NCBI GenBank assembly: GCA_947584125.1
Contig: CANPWI010000012.1
Coordinates: forward strand, 1 to 18,768
Origin: an uncultured Clostridia bacterium
GTDB lineage: Bacteria; Bacillota; Clostridia; TANB77; CAG-508
Direction: 5' to 3'
DNA length: 18,768 nt
Of this stretch, positions 7,777 through 15,349 are shown in pieces. Below the pieces are notes generated by a model. That model was not told the DNA's origin, did not search any database, and was given only the letters and a program-made list of their open reading frames with translations. Position numbers and translations under genes: made by a program. Position 1 is the first letter of the stretch. Each line of letters begins with the position of its first letter.

Positions 7777-7836
7777 AAATGTGTAGTTTTTTTGTCGAAT
7801 TTTGTAAATTTTTTAGGTTTAAAGGAGGGGATTTAT

Positions 7837-8100
7837 ATGATTAAATCAACCGGAATTATAAGAAGAGTTGATGAATTGGGAAGAGTTGTTATTCCTATTG
7901 AATTGAGAAATAAATTTGGAATATTTGAAAAGGACCCAATCGAAATATATGTTGATGGCTCTTCTATTGTATTAAAAAAATATGAACCAAATTGTATTTT
8001 CTGTGGAAGTACTAAAAATTTAGTAAGTTATAATGATAAATTAATTTGTAAAAAATGTACCGAAAAAATTACACAAATTAATACATCTGATAAAGAATAA
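7837..8100 (+). CDS. abrB: AbrB-family transition-state regulator with C-terminal zinc-ribbon-like motif
   Basis: An 87-residue DNA-binding protein. Residues 1-47 are the swapped-hairpin AbrB/SpoVT fold (STGIIRRVDELGRVVIP at 4-20). AbrB proteins are dimeric or tetrameric repressors of stationary-phase genes. The tail carries C53-x2-C56 and C71-x2-C74, probably a small zinc site. This replaces the tail of B. subtilis AbrB and is, as I recall, usual in clostridial AbrB. The start was set at 7837 because the strong Shine-Dalgarno AAAGGAGGGG (7821-7830) immediately precedes it; the frame stays open to 7756, but that part lies over the promoter. It is convergent with rsmI, as in B. subtilis, which supports orthology to abrB rather than to the longer SpoVT. 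Confidence 0.88.
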   Translation: MIKSTGIIRRVDELGRVVIPIELRNKFGIFEKDPIEIYVDGSSIVLKKYEPNCIFCGSTKNLVSYNDKLICKKCTEKITQINTSDKE

Positions 8101-8126
8101 TATTATTGGTAATATATTTTTTTAAC

Positions 8127-8159
8127 AAAAAGTACGCATATTTTTTATGCGTACTTTTT
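8127..8159. terminator. Bidirectional terminator between abrB and rsmI
   Basis: AAAAAGTACGCATA (8127-8140) pairs perfectly over 14 bp with TATGCGTACTTTTT (8146-8159) around a TTTTT loop. A T-run ends each orientation, so it serves both converging genes. The rsmI stop codon (8158-8160) overlaps the edge of the stem. Confidence 0.9.
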
Positions 8160-9003
8160 ATAATTCATCATTTTTTATAAAATATTTATATATTTCATTT
8201 TTAGTAACATTTCTGTCTTTTGCAATTCTTTTTATTATATCCTTTTTTTCTAATCCTTTATTTTCATAATATTCATAATGTTTTTCTAATGTTAGCTCAT
8301 TTAATATTTCTTCGTTTGTAGGTATAACTTGTTCTTTTTCTCCTTCAATTACAATTACAAATTCTCCCTTTATTTCTTGCTCTAACCCTTTTAGTAAGTC
8401 ATCAGCAGTTCCTCTTTTATAGCTTTCATGTATTTTGCTAAGTTCCTTTGCTAGAACTATTTGCCTATCTTTTAAAATATCTTTTAAATCTTCTAAAGTA
8501 TTTTTTAGTTTATGTGGAGCTTCATATAAAATTATGGTTTTTCTCTCTTGTCTTATTTCTTGTAATTTTTCTTTTCTATTTTTCTTATTTAATGGTAAAA
8601 ATCCTATAAAGCAAAATTCCTTGCACTCTAGTCCTGATGTTATTAATGCTGTAATTAATGCACATGCTCCTGGAATTGGTACTATTTCTATTTCTTCTTT
8701 AATTGCTTCTTTTACAATTTCTTCACCTGGATCTGAAATGCATGGTGTTCCAGCATCTGATACTAATGCAATACTTTTTCCGTTTTTCATGTAATTTATT
8801 AGTTCATCTTTTTTTATTTCTTCATTATGCCTATGATATGTAATTAATTTTTTTGAAAGTCCAAAATGATTTAGTAATTTTAATGTATTTCTAGTATCTT
8901 CTGCTGCTACAATATCTACTTTCTCTAATACTTTTAATGCTCTTAAAGTAATATCTTCTAGATTTCCAATAGGTGTTGCAACCAAATATAATTTTCCTTG
9001 CAT
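8158..9003 (-). CDS. rsmI: 16S rRNA (cytidine-1402-2'-O)-methyltransferase RsmI
   Basis: This 281-residue tetrapyrrole-methylase-fold enzyme uses S-adenosylmethionine to 2'-O-methylate C1402 in the decoding centre of 16S rRNA. Visible family motifs are VATPIGNLEDIT at 8-19, AAEDTR at 33-38, the SAM-loop region SDAGTPCISDPG at 82-93, and PIPGACALITALITSGL just after residue 110. The charged C-terminal extension (about 230-281) is normal for RsmI. The start has GAGGAAA at 9008-9014. It begins 19 bases after trmN6 ends, so it is the second gene of that operon, with the shared terminator directly at its 3' end. B. subtilis calls this gene yabC and also has it next to abrB. Confidence 0.95.
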   Translation of the reverse strand: MQGKLYLVATPIGNLEDITLRALKVLEKVDIVAAEDTRNTLKLLNHFGLSKKLITYHRHNEEIKKDELINYMKNGKSIALVSDAGTPCISDPGEEIVKEAIKEEIEIVPIPGACALITALITSGLECKEFCFIGFLPLNKKNRKEKLQEIRQERKTIILYEAPHKLKNTLEDLKDILKDRQIVLAKELSKIHESYKRGTADDLLKGLEQEIKGEFVIVIEGEKEQVIPTNEEILNELTLEKHYEYYENKGLEKKDIIKRIAKDRNVTKNEIYKYFIKNDEL

Positions 9004-9022
9004 TAGCTTTCCTCATTTCTTT

Positions 9023-9766
9023 TTAAATTTTATTATATATTTTTAATATTTCGTTTGTATAATTTTGATTTTCATCATAAACAATTAATGGCTTTTCTAC
9101 TTTTAAAAACTCTTTTCCACCTTTTACTGCTTTTATAAGTATCATATTTGAAGGTTTATCTATTTTTGGATATACAAATCTTAAAATTTTTGGTTCTAGG
9201 TTATATTCCTTTAATAAGCTTATTATTTCAGATAGTCTTTCTGGTCTATGTACCATAAAGAACTCTCCTCCAAATTTTAATAACTTACTAGAAACCTTTA
9301 TAAAATCTTTTAATTCTGCTGTTATCTCATGTCTTGAAATAATCTTTGCTTCCTTATCATTAATTATACCTGTATTTTTCTTTTTATATGGTGGATTTGT
9401 AACTATGGCGTCAAATTCTCCTATTTTTAATATATTTGTTAAATTTAAAATATTTTCATTAAGTATTTCTATTTTATCTTCTAAATTATTTAATTTTACA
9501 CTCCTTTTTGCCATATTTGCTACATCTTCTTGTATTTCAACTCCTATTATTTTAGTATTTTCAGTTTTTTTAGAAAGTAAAATAGGAAGTATTGCAGTAC
9601 CTGTTCCTAAATCTAAAATTTTTGCCCCATTTTTTAAATTTTTTGCAAAATCAGATAAAATTACTGCATCTATTCCAAAGCAAAATCCATTTTCATTTTG
9701 AATAATTTTTAATCCTTTATATTCTAAATCATCAATTCTCTCATTTTCTTTTAATAAATTTTCCAT
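9023..9766 (-). CDS. trmN6: TrmN6/YabB-type class I methyltransferase (probable tRNA adenine N6)
   Basis: This 247-residue Rossmann-fold SAM-dependent methyltransferase has the SAM-binding motif DLGTGTAIL at 52-60, an acidic residue after strand 2 in GVEIQE (75-80), and the catalytic NPPY at 124-127 that is typical of N6-adenine and related amino methyltransferases. The N-terminal GFCFGIDAVILSDF (27-40) is characteristic of the YfiC/TrmN6 and YabB family. E. coli TrmN6 methylates A37 of tRNA1(Val); the exact substrate in Firmicutes is less certain. It leads the operon with rsmI and has a near-perfect promoter. The ribosome site GAGGTG sits unusually close to the ATG. Confidence 0.85.
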   Translation of the reverse strand: MENLLKENERIDDLEYKGLKIIQNENGFCFGIDAVILSDFAKNLKNGAKILDLGTGTAILPILLSKKTENTKIIGVEIQEDVANMAKRSVKLNNLEDKIEILNENILNLTNILKIGEFDAIVTNPPYKKKNTGIINDKEAKIISRHEITAELKDFIKVSSKLLKFGGEFFMVHRPERLSEIISLLKEYNLEPKILRFVYPKIDKPSNMILIKAVKGGKEFLKVEKPLIVYDENQNYTNEILKIYNKI

Positions 9767-9797
9767 AACACCTCTAACATTTTATATAATATTTCAT

Positions 9798-9826
9798 ATT
9801 ATATATAAAAATGTAAAATTTATCAA
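9798..9826 (-). promoter_or_regulatory. Sigma-A promoter of the trmN6-rsmI operon
   Basis: On the minus strand TTGATA (9821-9826), a 17-base spacer and a perfect TATAAT (9798-9803) lie about 32 bases upstream of the trmN6 start. The -35 element abuts the ribosome-binding site of the divergent small ORF. Confidence 0.75.
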
Positions 9827-9840
9827 GTGGGGGAATTTGT

Positions 9841-10080
9841 ATGAGATATGTTAGAAATAACAATATAAATATTATTTCAAATTCAAAAGACAATCAAAGC
9901 CAAAATCGTAAAAAACAAAATTCAGAGTCAAATAAAAATTCACATAAGAAAAAGAAAATTAAATTTGATTTTAAAACTAAAAAAAACAACACTATAAAAT
10001 CACTTTATGAGGTTGAACACTTTCTTTCAGATTTTAAAAAATTTAGTAAATATGCTAAGCTATACTTTCTTTTAAAATAA
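9841..10080 (+). CDS. Small basic hypothetical protein
   Basis: This 79-residue ORF matches no family I recognise. It is rich in Asn, Lys and Ser in the first two thirds, with a lysine cluster (HKKKKIKFDFKTKK, about 35-48), and ends in a more hydrophobic, aromatic part (about 52-79) that could be helical. There is no signal peptide or membrane segment. A GGGGGA ribosome site precedes the ATG by 6 bases and a GC-rich hairpin follows it, which favours a real gene. Against it, I find no clear promoter, and Lys/Asn richness is expected by chance in AT-rich DNA. It diverges from trmN6 and converges on the GerMN gene. Confidence 0.5.
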   Translation: MRYVRNNNINIISNSKDNQSQNRKKQNSESNKNSHKKKKIKFDFKTKKNNTIKSLYEVEHFLSDFKKFSKYAKLYFLLK

Positions 10081-10095
10081 GCTTTTTAAATTTTC

Positions 10096-10133
10096 TTAGG
10101 CGGGAATATATTTTACTTTTTACTCCCGCCTAA
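10096..10133. terminator. GC-rich hairpin between two converging genes
   Basis: TAGGCGGGA (10097-10105) pairs perfectly with TCCCGCCTA (10124-10132), extendable by one bp, around an 18-base A/T loop. It is one of the most G/C-rich short stretches in the window and lies between converging 3' ends. Neither side has a strong T-run directly after the stem, so it is a plausible but non-canonical bidirectional terminator. Confidence 0.55.
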
Positions 10134-10138
10134 AAATT

Positions 10139-10714
10139 CTAATCTAGTCTAACAAAGTTTTCTTTAAAGTTTATTTGCTCATCTGTAAAGCTTTTATTTT
10201 CTTCACCTTCTATTAGAATTCTAACAGAGTTTATTTCGTTTAATTCTGTTAGTGTATTTACAATAGCATATACTGTTTTTGCTTCATTTTCTGCTCCACC
10301 TTTATGGTTTTTTATAAATTCAGAGGATAAATTAACATAAGCTGTGTCTTGTTTTACCTCTACATTTATAATTTGTGTACCTTCTGGTATAACAGTTTCT
10401 AATTTATCACTTTTAGGTTCACTAATTACTAAATTTAATAACATTGTATATGGATTTTTTGCTAATTCTTTTACATCTATTAATCTTGCCTCTGGCATTA
10501 ATGTATTTGTTTCTTTATTGTTATAATAAATTGAAACAATAGTCTGCCTTTCTTGTTCCATACTAATTTCTTCCTGTGGTGTATATTCTTCAACAAAAGT
10601 TACCTCGTCATCTTTTCCCCAAAATAAAAATATTATTATACCAACTAATATAGCTATAACTACTAATGCTATTATTATACCTTTAATTTTCTTGTTTTTT
10701 ATCATTTTAATCAC
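10139..10714 (-). CDS. Membrane-anchored GerMN-domain protein
   Basis: A 191-residue protein with a lysine-rich head, one membrane segment at about 11-32 and an extracytoplasmic GerMN domain at about 57-186. The family pattern is visible in NLVISEP (94-100), VIPEGTQIINVEV (108-120), AYVNLSSEF (125-133) and the helix-strand stretch through NSVRILIEGE (162-171). GerMN domains occur in the spore germination/sporulation protein GerM and in other envelope proteins. This one has a single copy and no lipobox cysteine, so its exact role is not settled. The reading-frame start at 10714 is GTG. An ATG three codons on, at 10705, is also possible, because the AGGAAAGGA ribosome site suits either. It diverges from the activase gene. 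Confidence 0.82.
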   Translation of the reverse strand: MIKMIKNKKIKGIIIALVVIAILVGIIIFLFWGKDDEVTFVEEYTPQEEISMEQERQTIVSIYYNNKETNTLMPEARLIDVKELAKNPYTMLLNLVISEPKSDKLETVIPEGTQIINVEVKQDTAYVNLSSEFIKNHKGGAENEAKTVYAIVNTLTELNEINSVRILIEGEENKSFTDEQINFKENFVRLD

Positions 10715-10793
10715 ATTCCTTTCCTAGACATTTGATAATTAATAATATTACCATCATGTCCATTTTAGAACTTATTTTACCAATCTTTTACAT

Positions 10794-10822
10794 TTGACTT
10801 TTCACCATTTTTTTTGTAAAAT
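10794..10822 (+). promoter_or_regulatory. Sigma-A promoter of the activase-fusion gene
   Basis: TTGACT (10794-10799), a 17-base spacer and TAAAAT (10817-10822) give a strong match. The predicted start, about 10829, leaves a leader of about 30 bases before the ATG at 10861. Confidence 0.75.
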
Positions 10823-10860
10823 ATACTTGTATTTAAGCGAAAATGAAAAGAGGAATAAAT

Positions 10861-13800
10861 ATGAAAAATTTGTTACATATTGGTTTAGATGTTGGTTCTA
10901 CTACTGTAAAATTAGTAGTTATGAATACATCACTTGAAACTATATATACTTCATATACTAGACATTTTTCTGATACAAAAAATACTGTATGTAATGTATT
11001 AGAAGAATTAACTAAAAAATATCCTGATAGCAACTTTACAATATCTCTTACAGGTTCTGGAGCAATGAGTGCTGCAACATTTTTAGATGTTCCATTTATT
11101 CAAGAAGTTGTTGCTTGTAAAAGAGCTGTTGAAAAATACATTCCTGAAACAGATGTTGTTATAGAGCTTGGAGGAGAAGATGCTAAAATTATCTATTTTG
11201 ATAAATTTGTTGAACAACGAATGAATGGTACTTGTGCCGGCGGTACTGGTGCTTTTTTAGACCAAATGGCATCTTTATTAGATACAGATACTGCTGGTTT
11301 AAATGACCTTGCAAAATACCATAAAACTATATATCCAATTGCATCTCGTTGTGGAGTTTTTGCAAAAACTGATATACAACCTTTAATTAATGAAGGAGCT
11401 GCAAAAGAAGATATTGCAGCATCAATATTCCAAGCAGTTGTAAATCAAACTATTAGTGGTTTAGCTTGTGGAAGACCAATTAGAGGTAATGTTGCATTTT
11501 TAGGTGGTCCATTAAGCTATTTATCAGAACTTAGAACAAGATTTATAGAAACTCTTAATTTGAAAGATAATGAAATAATTGTTCCAGAAGAAGCACATTT
11601 ATTAGTTGCAAAAGGTGCAGCACTTGATTCTTGTCATAATTCTGAAATTACAGTTGAAAAGTTAAAAAGTAAAATTGAGGTTTTAAAAATATCTAAAGAT
11701 AATACATCTAATCCATTAAAGCCTTTATTTACAGTAGAAGCTGAATATGATGAGTTTAAAAAAAGACACGAAAAAGCTACTGTAAAGAGAAAATCTTTGG
11801 AAAATTTTAAAGGGGATTGTTTTGTTGGAATTGATGCAGGTTCTACAACTACTAAACTTGTATTAATAGATAATGAAGGTAATTTATTATATTCTTTATA
11901 TGGAAATAATGAAGGAAATCCTCTTGAAAGTGTTATAAGTATGTTAAAAACTCTTTATTCTGTATTACCTGATGGTGCAAACATTAGATATAGCGGTGTT
12001 ACAGGATATGGAGAAAAATTAATTCAAACTGCTTTAAATATAGATTTGAATGAAATAGAAACTATTGCACATTATAGAGCTGCAAAAGAATTTATGCCTA
12101 ATGTTTCAAGCATAGTAGATATTGGTGGTCAAGATATGAAATATATACGCATAAAAAATGGTGTTATAGATAATATAATGCTTAATGAAGCTTGTTCTTC
12201 AGGTTGTGGTTCTTTTATTGAAACATTTGCAAAAAGTTTAAATCTTCCTATTTCAAAATTTGTTGAGGAAGCAATAAAATCTAGAAATCCTGTTGACCTT
12301 GGTTCTAGATGTACTGTATTTATGAATTCTAAGATAAAGCAGGCTCAAAAGGAAGGTTATACAGTTGGAGATATTTCTGCAGGTCTTAGTATTTCAGTTA
12401 TAAAAAATGCTATCCAAAAAGTTATGAAAGTTAGGGATGTTTCTACTTTAGGAGACCATATTGTTGTTCAAGGTGGAACATTTTATAATGATGCAGTTCT
12501 TCGTAGTTTTGAACTAATTGTTGGAAAAGAGGTTGTAAGACCTGACATTTCTGGACTTATGGGTGCTTATGGAGTAGCATTACTTAGTAAAGAACAATTT
12601 GAGGCAAATCTTGATATGGAATATTATTCATCTATATCTAAACCTCAAGATTTAGATAAATTAGACATAAAAATATCTCATACTAGATGTAATGGCTGTG
12701 AAAATCATTGTTTACTTACTATTAATAAATTTAGTAATGGTAAAAAATATATTTCAGGTAATCGTTGTGAAAAAGGTTCAGGAATTGTTACTAATAATTC
12801 TGAACTACCAAACTTAATAAAATATAAATTTGAAAGAATATTTGGATATACACCATTAGAAGAAAGCAATGCTCCTAGAGGAACTATTGGTATACCTAGA
12901 GTTTTAAATATGTATGAGGACTATCCTTTCTGGTTTACATTTTTAACTAATTTAGGATTTAGAGTTATTTTATCAGAAAAAAGTAATAGAAAAACTTATG
13001 AAAAAGGTATAGAATCAATGCCATCTGAGTCTGTATGCTATCCAGCAAAACTTGCTCATGGTCATATTATTAGCTTACTTAACCAAGGTATAAATACTAT
13101 ATTTTACCCTTGTATACCATATTCAAGAAAAGAATATGAAAATGCTGATAATAGTTACAACTGTCCTATTGTTATTTCTTATTCAGAGGTATTAAAAAAT
13201 AATATAGAAGAATTAAAAGATAAAAAAGTTAAATTTATAAATCCATTTTTACCTTTAGATAGTAAAAATTTGGTTAAAAGAATATTAGAACTTGACGAAT
13301 TTAAAGAATATAACTTTACAAAAAAAGAACTACAAGAAGCTGCAAAACTTGCTGAAGAGGAATATCAAAAAGTTAGAGATGATATTCATAAAAAAGGTGC
13401 AGAAGCTTTAGAGTATATAGAAAAAAATAATTTAAAAGGTATTGTACTTTGTGGTCGTCCATATCATGTTGACCCAGAGGTAAATCATGGTATAGATACA
13501 TTAATTACAAGTTTAGGTCTTTGCGTTTTAACAGAAGATTCAGTAGCAGATAAAATTACACAAACTAAACCACTAAGAGTTGTTAATCAATGGATGTTCC
13601 ATTCAAGACTTTATGCAGCAGCAGATTTTGTTGGAAAACATGATAATCTTGAACTTGTACAATTAAATTCATTTGGTTGTGGAGTAGATGCTGTTACAAC
13701 AGACCAAGTTGAAGAAATATTATCTAGCTTTAATAAAATGTATACATTAATAAAAATAGATGAAATTAACAATCTTGGTGCTATTAGAATAAGAATTCGT

Positions 13801-15180
13801 TCGCTTTTGGCTAGTATGAATAAACGCTTAAGAGAAAAACAAGAATGTACTAACTGCCAAATAGGTGATTATGAAATTCATAAAATGCCTTTCACAAAAG
13901 AAATGAGAAAAGATTATACTATACTTATGCCACAAATGGCACCAATACACTTTGATTTACTAGAAACAGCTGTAAAATCTTGTGGATATAATATAAAACT
14001 TTTAAAAGAATGTACTCCACATACTGTAGAAGTCGGTTTAAAATATGTAAATAATGATGCATGCTATCCATCAATTTTAACAACAGGTCAATTTATAGAA
14101 GCATTAGAATCTGGTGAATATGATGTAAATAAAACAGCACTTATAATGTCTCAAACTGGTGGAGGTTGCCGTGCAACAAATTATATTGGATTTATTCGTA
14201 AAGCATTAAAAGATGCAGGTTTTCCACAAGTTCCTGTAATTTCATTTAATGTTGTTGGAATGGAAAAAAATCCTGGATTTAAAATTAATATTGACCTTAT
14301 AGAAAAATTATTAAAAACAGTAATATATGGCGATTTACTCCAAAAAATGTTAACTAAAAATAGAGCTTATGAGATAAATAAAGGTGAATCAAAGAAATTA
14401 TTTGATTCTTGGATGGAAAAATGTAAACACTTAATTGAACATAGTTCAAATAAACAATTTAAACAAAGCATATATGATATAGTATCAGATTTTGAAAAAA
14501 TTGAACTTGATACCTCAAAAGAAAAACCTAAAGTAGGAATTGTTGGTGAGGTACTAATAAAATATCATCCATTTGGAAATAATTTTGTTGCAGATGTTTT
14601 AGAAAATGAAGGTGCTGAGGTAATATTACCTGACTTTATGGGATTTATAAAATTTATTGCAACACACAAAATAACTTTTAATTCATTGTTAAATACTGAT
14701 AAAACAAAAGCAAAATTATTTAAAATAGCAATTAAATTAATAGATTTACTAGAAAAAGATGTAAAAATTGCATTATCTAATTCTAAAAAAGGATACTTAA
14801 TGCCAGCTGATATATGGGAATTGGAAAGCAAAGTTAAAGATATATTATCTATAGGAAATCAAACAGGTGAAGGTTGGTTCTTAACAGCTGAAATGATTGA
14901 ATATATAGAACACGATATACCAAATATTATATGTGTACAACCTTTTGCTTGCTTACCAAATCATGTTGTTGGAAAAGGTGTAATAAAAACAATTAGAAGT
15001 TTATATCCTGAAGCAAATATTACCCCTGTAGATTATGACCCTGGTGCAAGTCAAACAAATCAAGTAAATCGTATTAAATTATTAATGACTGTTGCTAAAG
15101 ATAATTTAGCAATAAGGGAAAAAGAAAGGGAAGCTATTTTGAAAGAAAATAGTTCTAAAACATCAGAAATAAAGGTATAA
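10861..15180 (+). CDS. 2-hydroxyacyl-CoA dehydratase activase/DUF2229/HgdB-like fusion protein
   Basis: 1439 residues, one polypeptide. Two BadF/BadG/BcrA/BcrD-type ASKHA ATPase domains come first: phosphate-binding GLDVGSTT near residue 8 and GIDAGSTTTK near 323. Each has a Cys pair expected to ligate an Fe-S cluster: NGTCAGG (C125) with ASRCG (C164), and NEACSSGCG (C445, C449) with GSRCT (C484). Next is a Cys-rich knuckle (C610, C613, C617, C636), then a DUF2229 region (about 674-894) and an HgdB-like part from about 1024 with GGGCRATN (C1103). Activases use ATP to push low-potential electrons into dehydratases or double-cubane proteins. Such long fusions are widespread in anaerobic Firmicutes, but I know no assigned reaction. 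The start was moved to 10861, where AGAGG lies 7 bases upstream; an ATG at 10843 has no ribosome site. No CoA-transferase or dehydratase gene is nearby. Confidence 0.9.
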   Translation: MKNLLHIGLDVGSTTVKLVVMNTSLETIYTSYTRHFSDTKNTVCNVLEELTKKYPDSNFTISLTGSGAMSAATFLDVPFIQEVVACKRAVEKYIPETDVVIELGGEDAKIIYFDKFVEQRMNGTCAGGTGAFLDQMASLLDTDTAGLNDLAKYHKTIYPIASRCGVFAKTDIQPLINEGAAKEDIAASIFQAVVNQTISGLACGRPIRGNVAFLGGPLSYLSELRTRFIETLNLKDNEIIVPEEAHLLVAKGAALDSCHNSEITVEKLKSKIEVLKISKDNTSNPLKPLFTVEAEYDEFKKRHEKATVKRKSLENFKGDCFVGIDAGSTTTKLVLIDNEGNLLYSLYGNNEGNPLESVISMLKTLYSVLPDGANIRYSGVTGYGEKLIQTALNIDLNEIETIAHYRAAKEFMPNVSSIVDIGGQDMKYIRIKNGVIDNIMLNEACSSGCGSFIETFAKSLNLPISKFVEEAIKSRNPVDLGSRCTVFMNSKIKQAQKEGYTVGDISAGLSISVIKNAIQKVMKVRDVSTLGDHIVVQGGTFYNDAVLRSFELIVGKEVVRPDISGLMGAYGVALLSKEQFEANLDMEYYSSISKPQDLDKLDIKISHTRCNGCENHCLLTINKFSNGKKYISGNRCEKGSGIVTNNSELPNLIKYKFERIFGYTPLEESNAPRGTIGIPRVLNMYEDYPFWFTFLTNLGFRVILSEKSNRKTYEKGIESMPSESVCYPAKLAHGHIISLLNQGINTIFYPCIPYSRKEYENADNSYNCPIVISYSEVLKNNIEELKDKKVKFINPFLPLDSKNLVKRILELDEFKEYNFTKKELQEAAKLAEEEYQKVRDDIHKKGAEALEYIEKNNLKGIVLCGRPYHVDPEVNHGIDTLITSLGLCVLTEDSVADKITQTKPLRVVNQWMFHSRLYAAADFVGKHDNLELVQLNSFGCGVDAVTTDQVEEILSSFNKMYTLIKIDEINNLGAIRIRIRSLLASMNKRLREKQECTNCQIGDYEIHKMPFTKEMRKDYTILMPQMAPIHFDLLETAVKSCGYNIKLLKECTPHTVEVGLKYVNNDACYPSILTTGQFIEALESGEYDVNKTALIMSQTGGGCRATNYIGFIRKALKDAGFPQVPVISFNVVGMEKNPGFKINIDLIEKLLKTVIYGDLLQKMLTKNRAYEINKGESKKLFDSWMEKCKHLIEHSSNKQFKQSIYDIVSDFEKIELDTSKEKPKVGIVGEVLIKYHPFGNNFVADVLENEGAEVILPDFMGFIKFIATHKITFNSLLNTDKTKAKLFKIAIKLIDLLEKDVKIALSNSKKGYLMPADIWELESKVKDILSIGNQTGEGWFLTAEMIEYIEHDIPNIICVQPFACLPNHVVGKGVIKTIRSLYPEANITPVDYDPGASQTNQVNRIKLLMTVAKDNLAIREKEREAILKENSSKTSEIKV

Positions 15181-15220
15181 AAATAAATTGGTCGCATAAA
15201 AGCGACCAATTTATTTTTTT
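15181..15220. terminator. Strong bidirectional intrinsic terminator
   Basis: AAATAAATTGGTCGC (15181-15195) pairs perfectly over 15 bp with GCGACCAATTTATTT (15202-15216) around ATAAAA, followed by more T on the plus strand. It begins directly after the activase stop. Read from the other side, it begins 6 bases beyond the out-of-frame stop of the patatin remnant. Confidence 0.93.
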
Positions 15221-15226
15221 ATTCTT

Positions 15227-15349
15227 TTATACAAAATTATTTATACTCTTTTTTCCATAATGATAACCTCTTTCATATAAATAATCCATTTTACTACTAT
15301 CTATTAAAGAAACTGCTTTTGTTTTTATTTTTATAAGTTCATCTGCACC
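15227..15349 (-). pseudogene. Displaced C-terminal fragment of the patatin-like gene
   Basis: From the GGT codon at 15349 this frame reads 40 codons, beginning GADELIKIKTKAVSLIDSSK and ending MDYLYERGYHYGKKSINNFV with TAA at 15227. It has no start codon or ribosome site of its own. It continues naturally from ELAIYELE at the end of the upstream frame: patatin-like proteins of this type usually end with an AD-x-hydrophobic stretch, a Lys/Thr segment and a D-Y-x-Y/GY stretch. Removing one base at about 15350 would join the frames into a 283-residue protein whose stop lies 6 bases from the terminator. Confidence 0.75.

Noticed and set aside
7756..7836. Longer N-terminus for the AbrB protein (open frame from 7756)
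   Set aside because: It begins inside the -35/-10 promoter, lacks a ribosome site, and AbrB proteins start right before the STGIIRRVDELGR motif; AAAGGAGGGG sits in front of 7837.
8435..8794. Plus-strand frames opposite rsmI, the dockerin gene, trmN6 and asnB
   Set aside because: They have no ribosome sites, read as low-complexity Leu/Phe/Ser/Tyr-rich protein, and lie antisense to strongly supported genes.
10139..10714. Calling the GerMN protein gerM
   Set aside because: Only one GerMN domain is seen and there is no lipobox, whereas B. subtilis GerM is a lipoprotein; the symbol was left empty.
10843..10860. Start of the activase fusion at 10843
   Set aside because: That ATG has no Shine-Dalgarno, and the would-be codons include the AGAGGA that serves the ATG at 10861.
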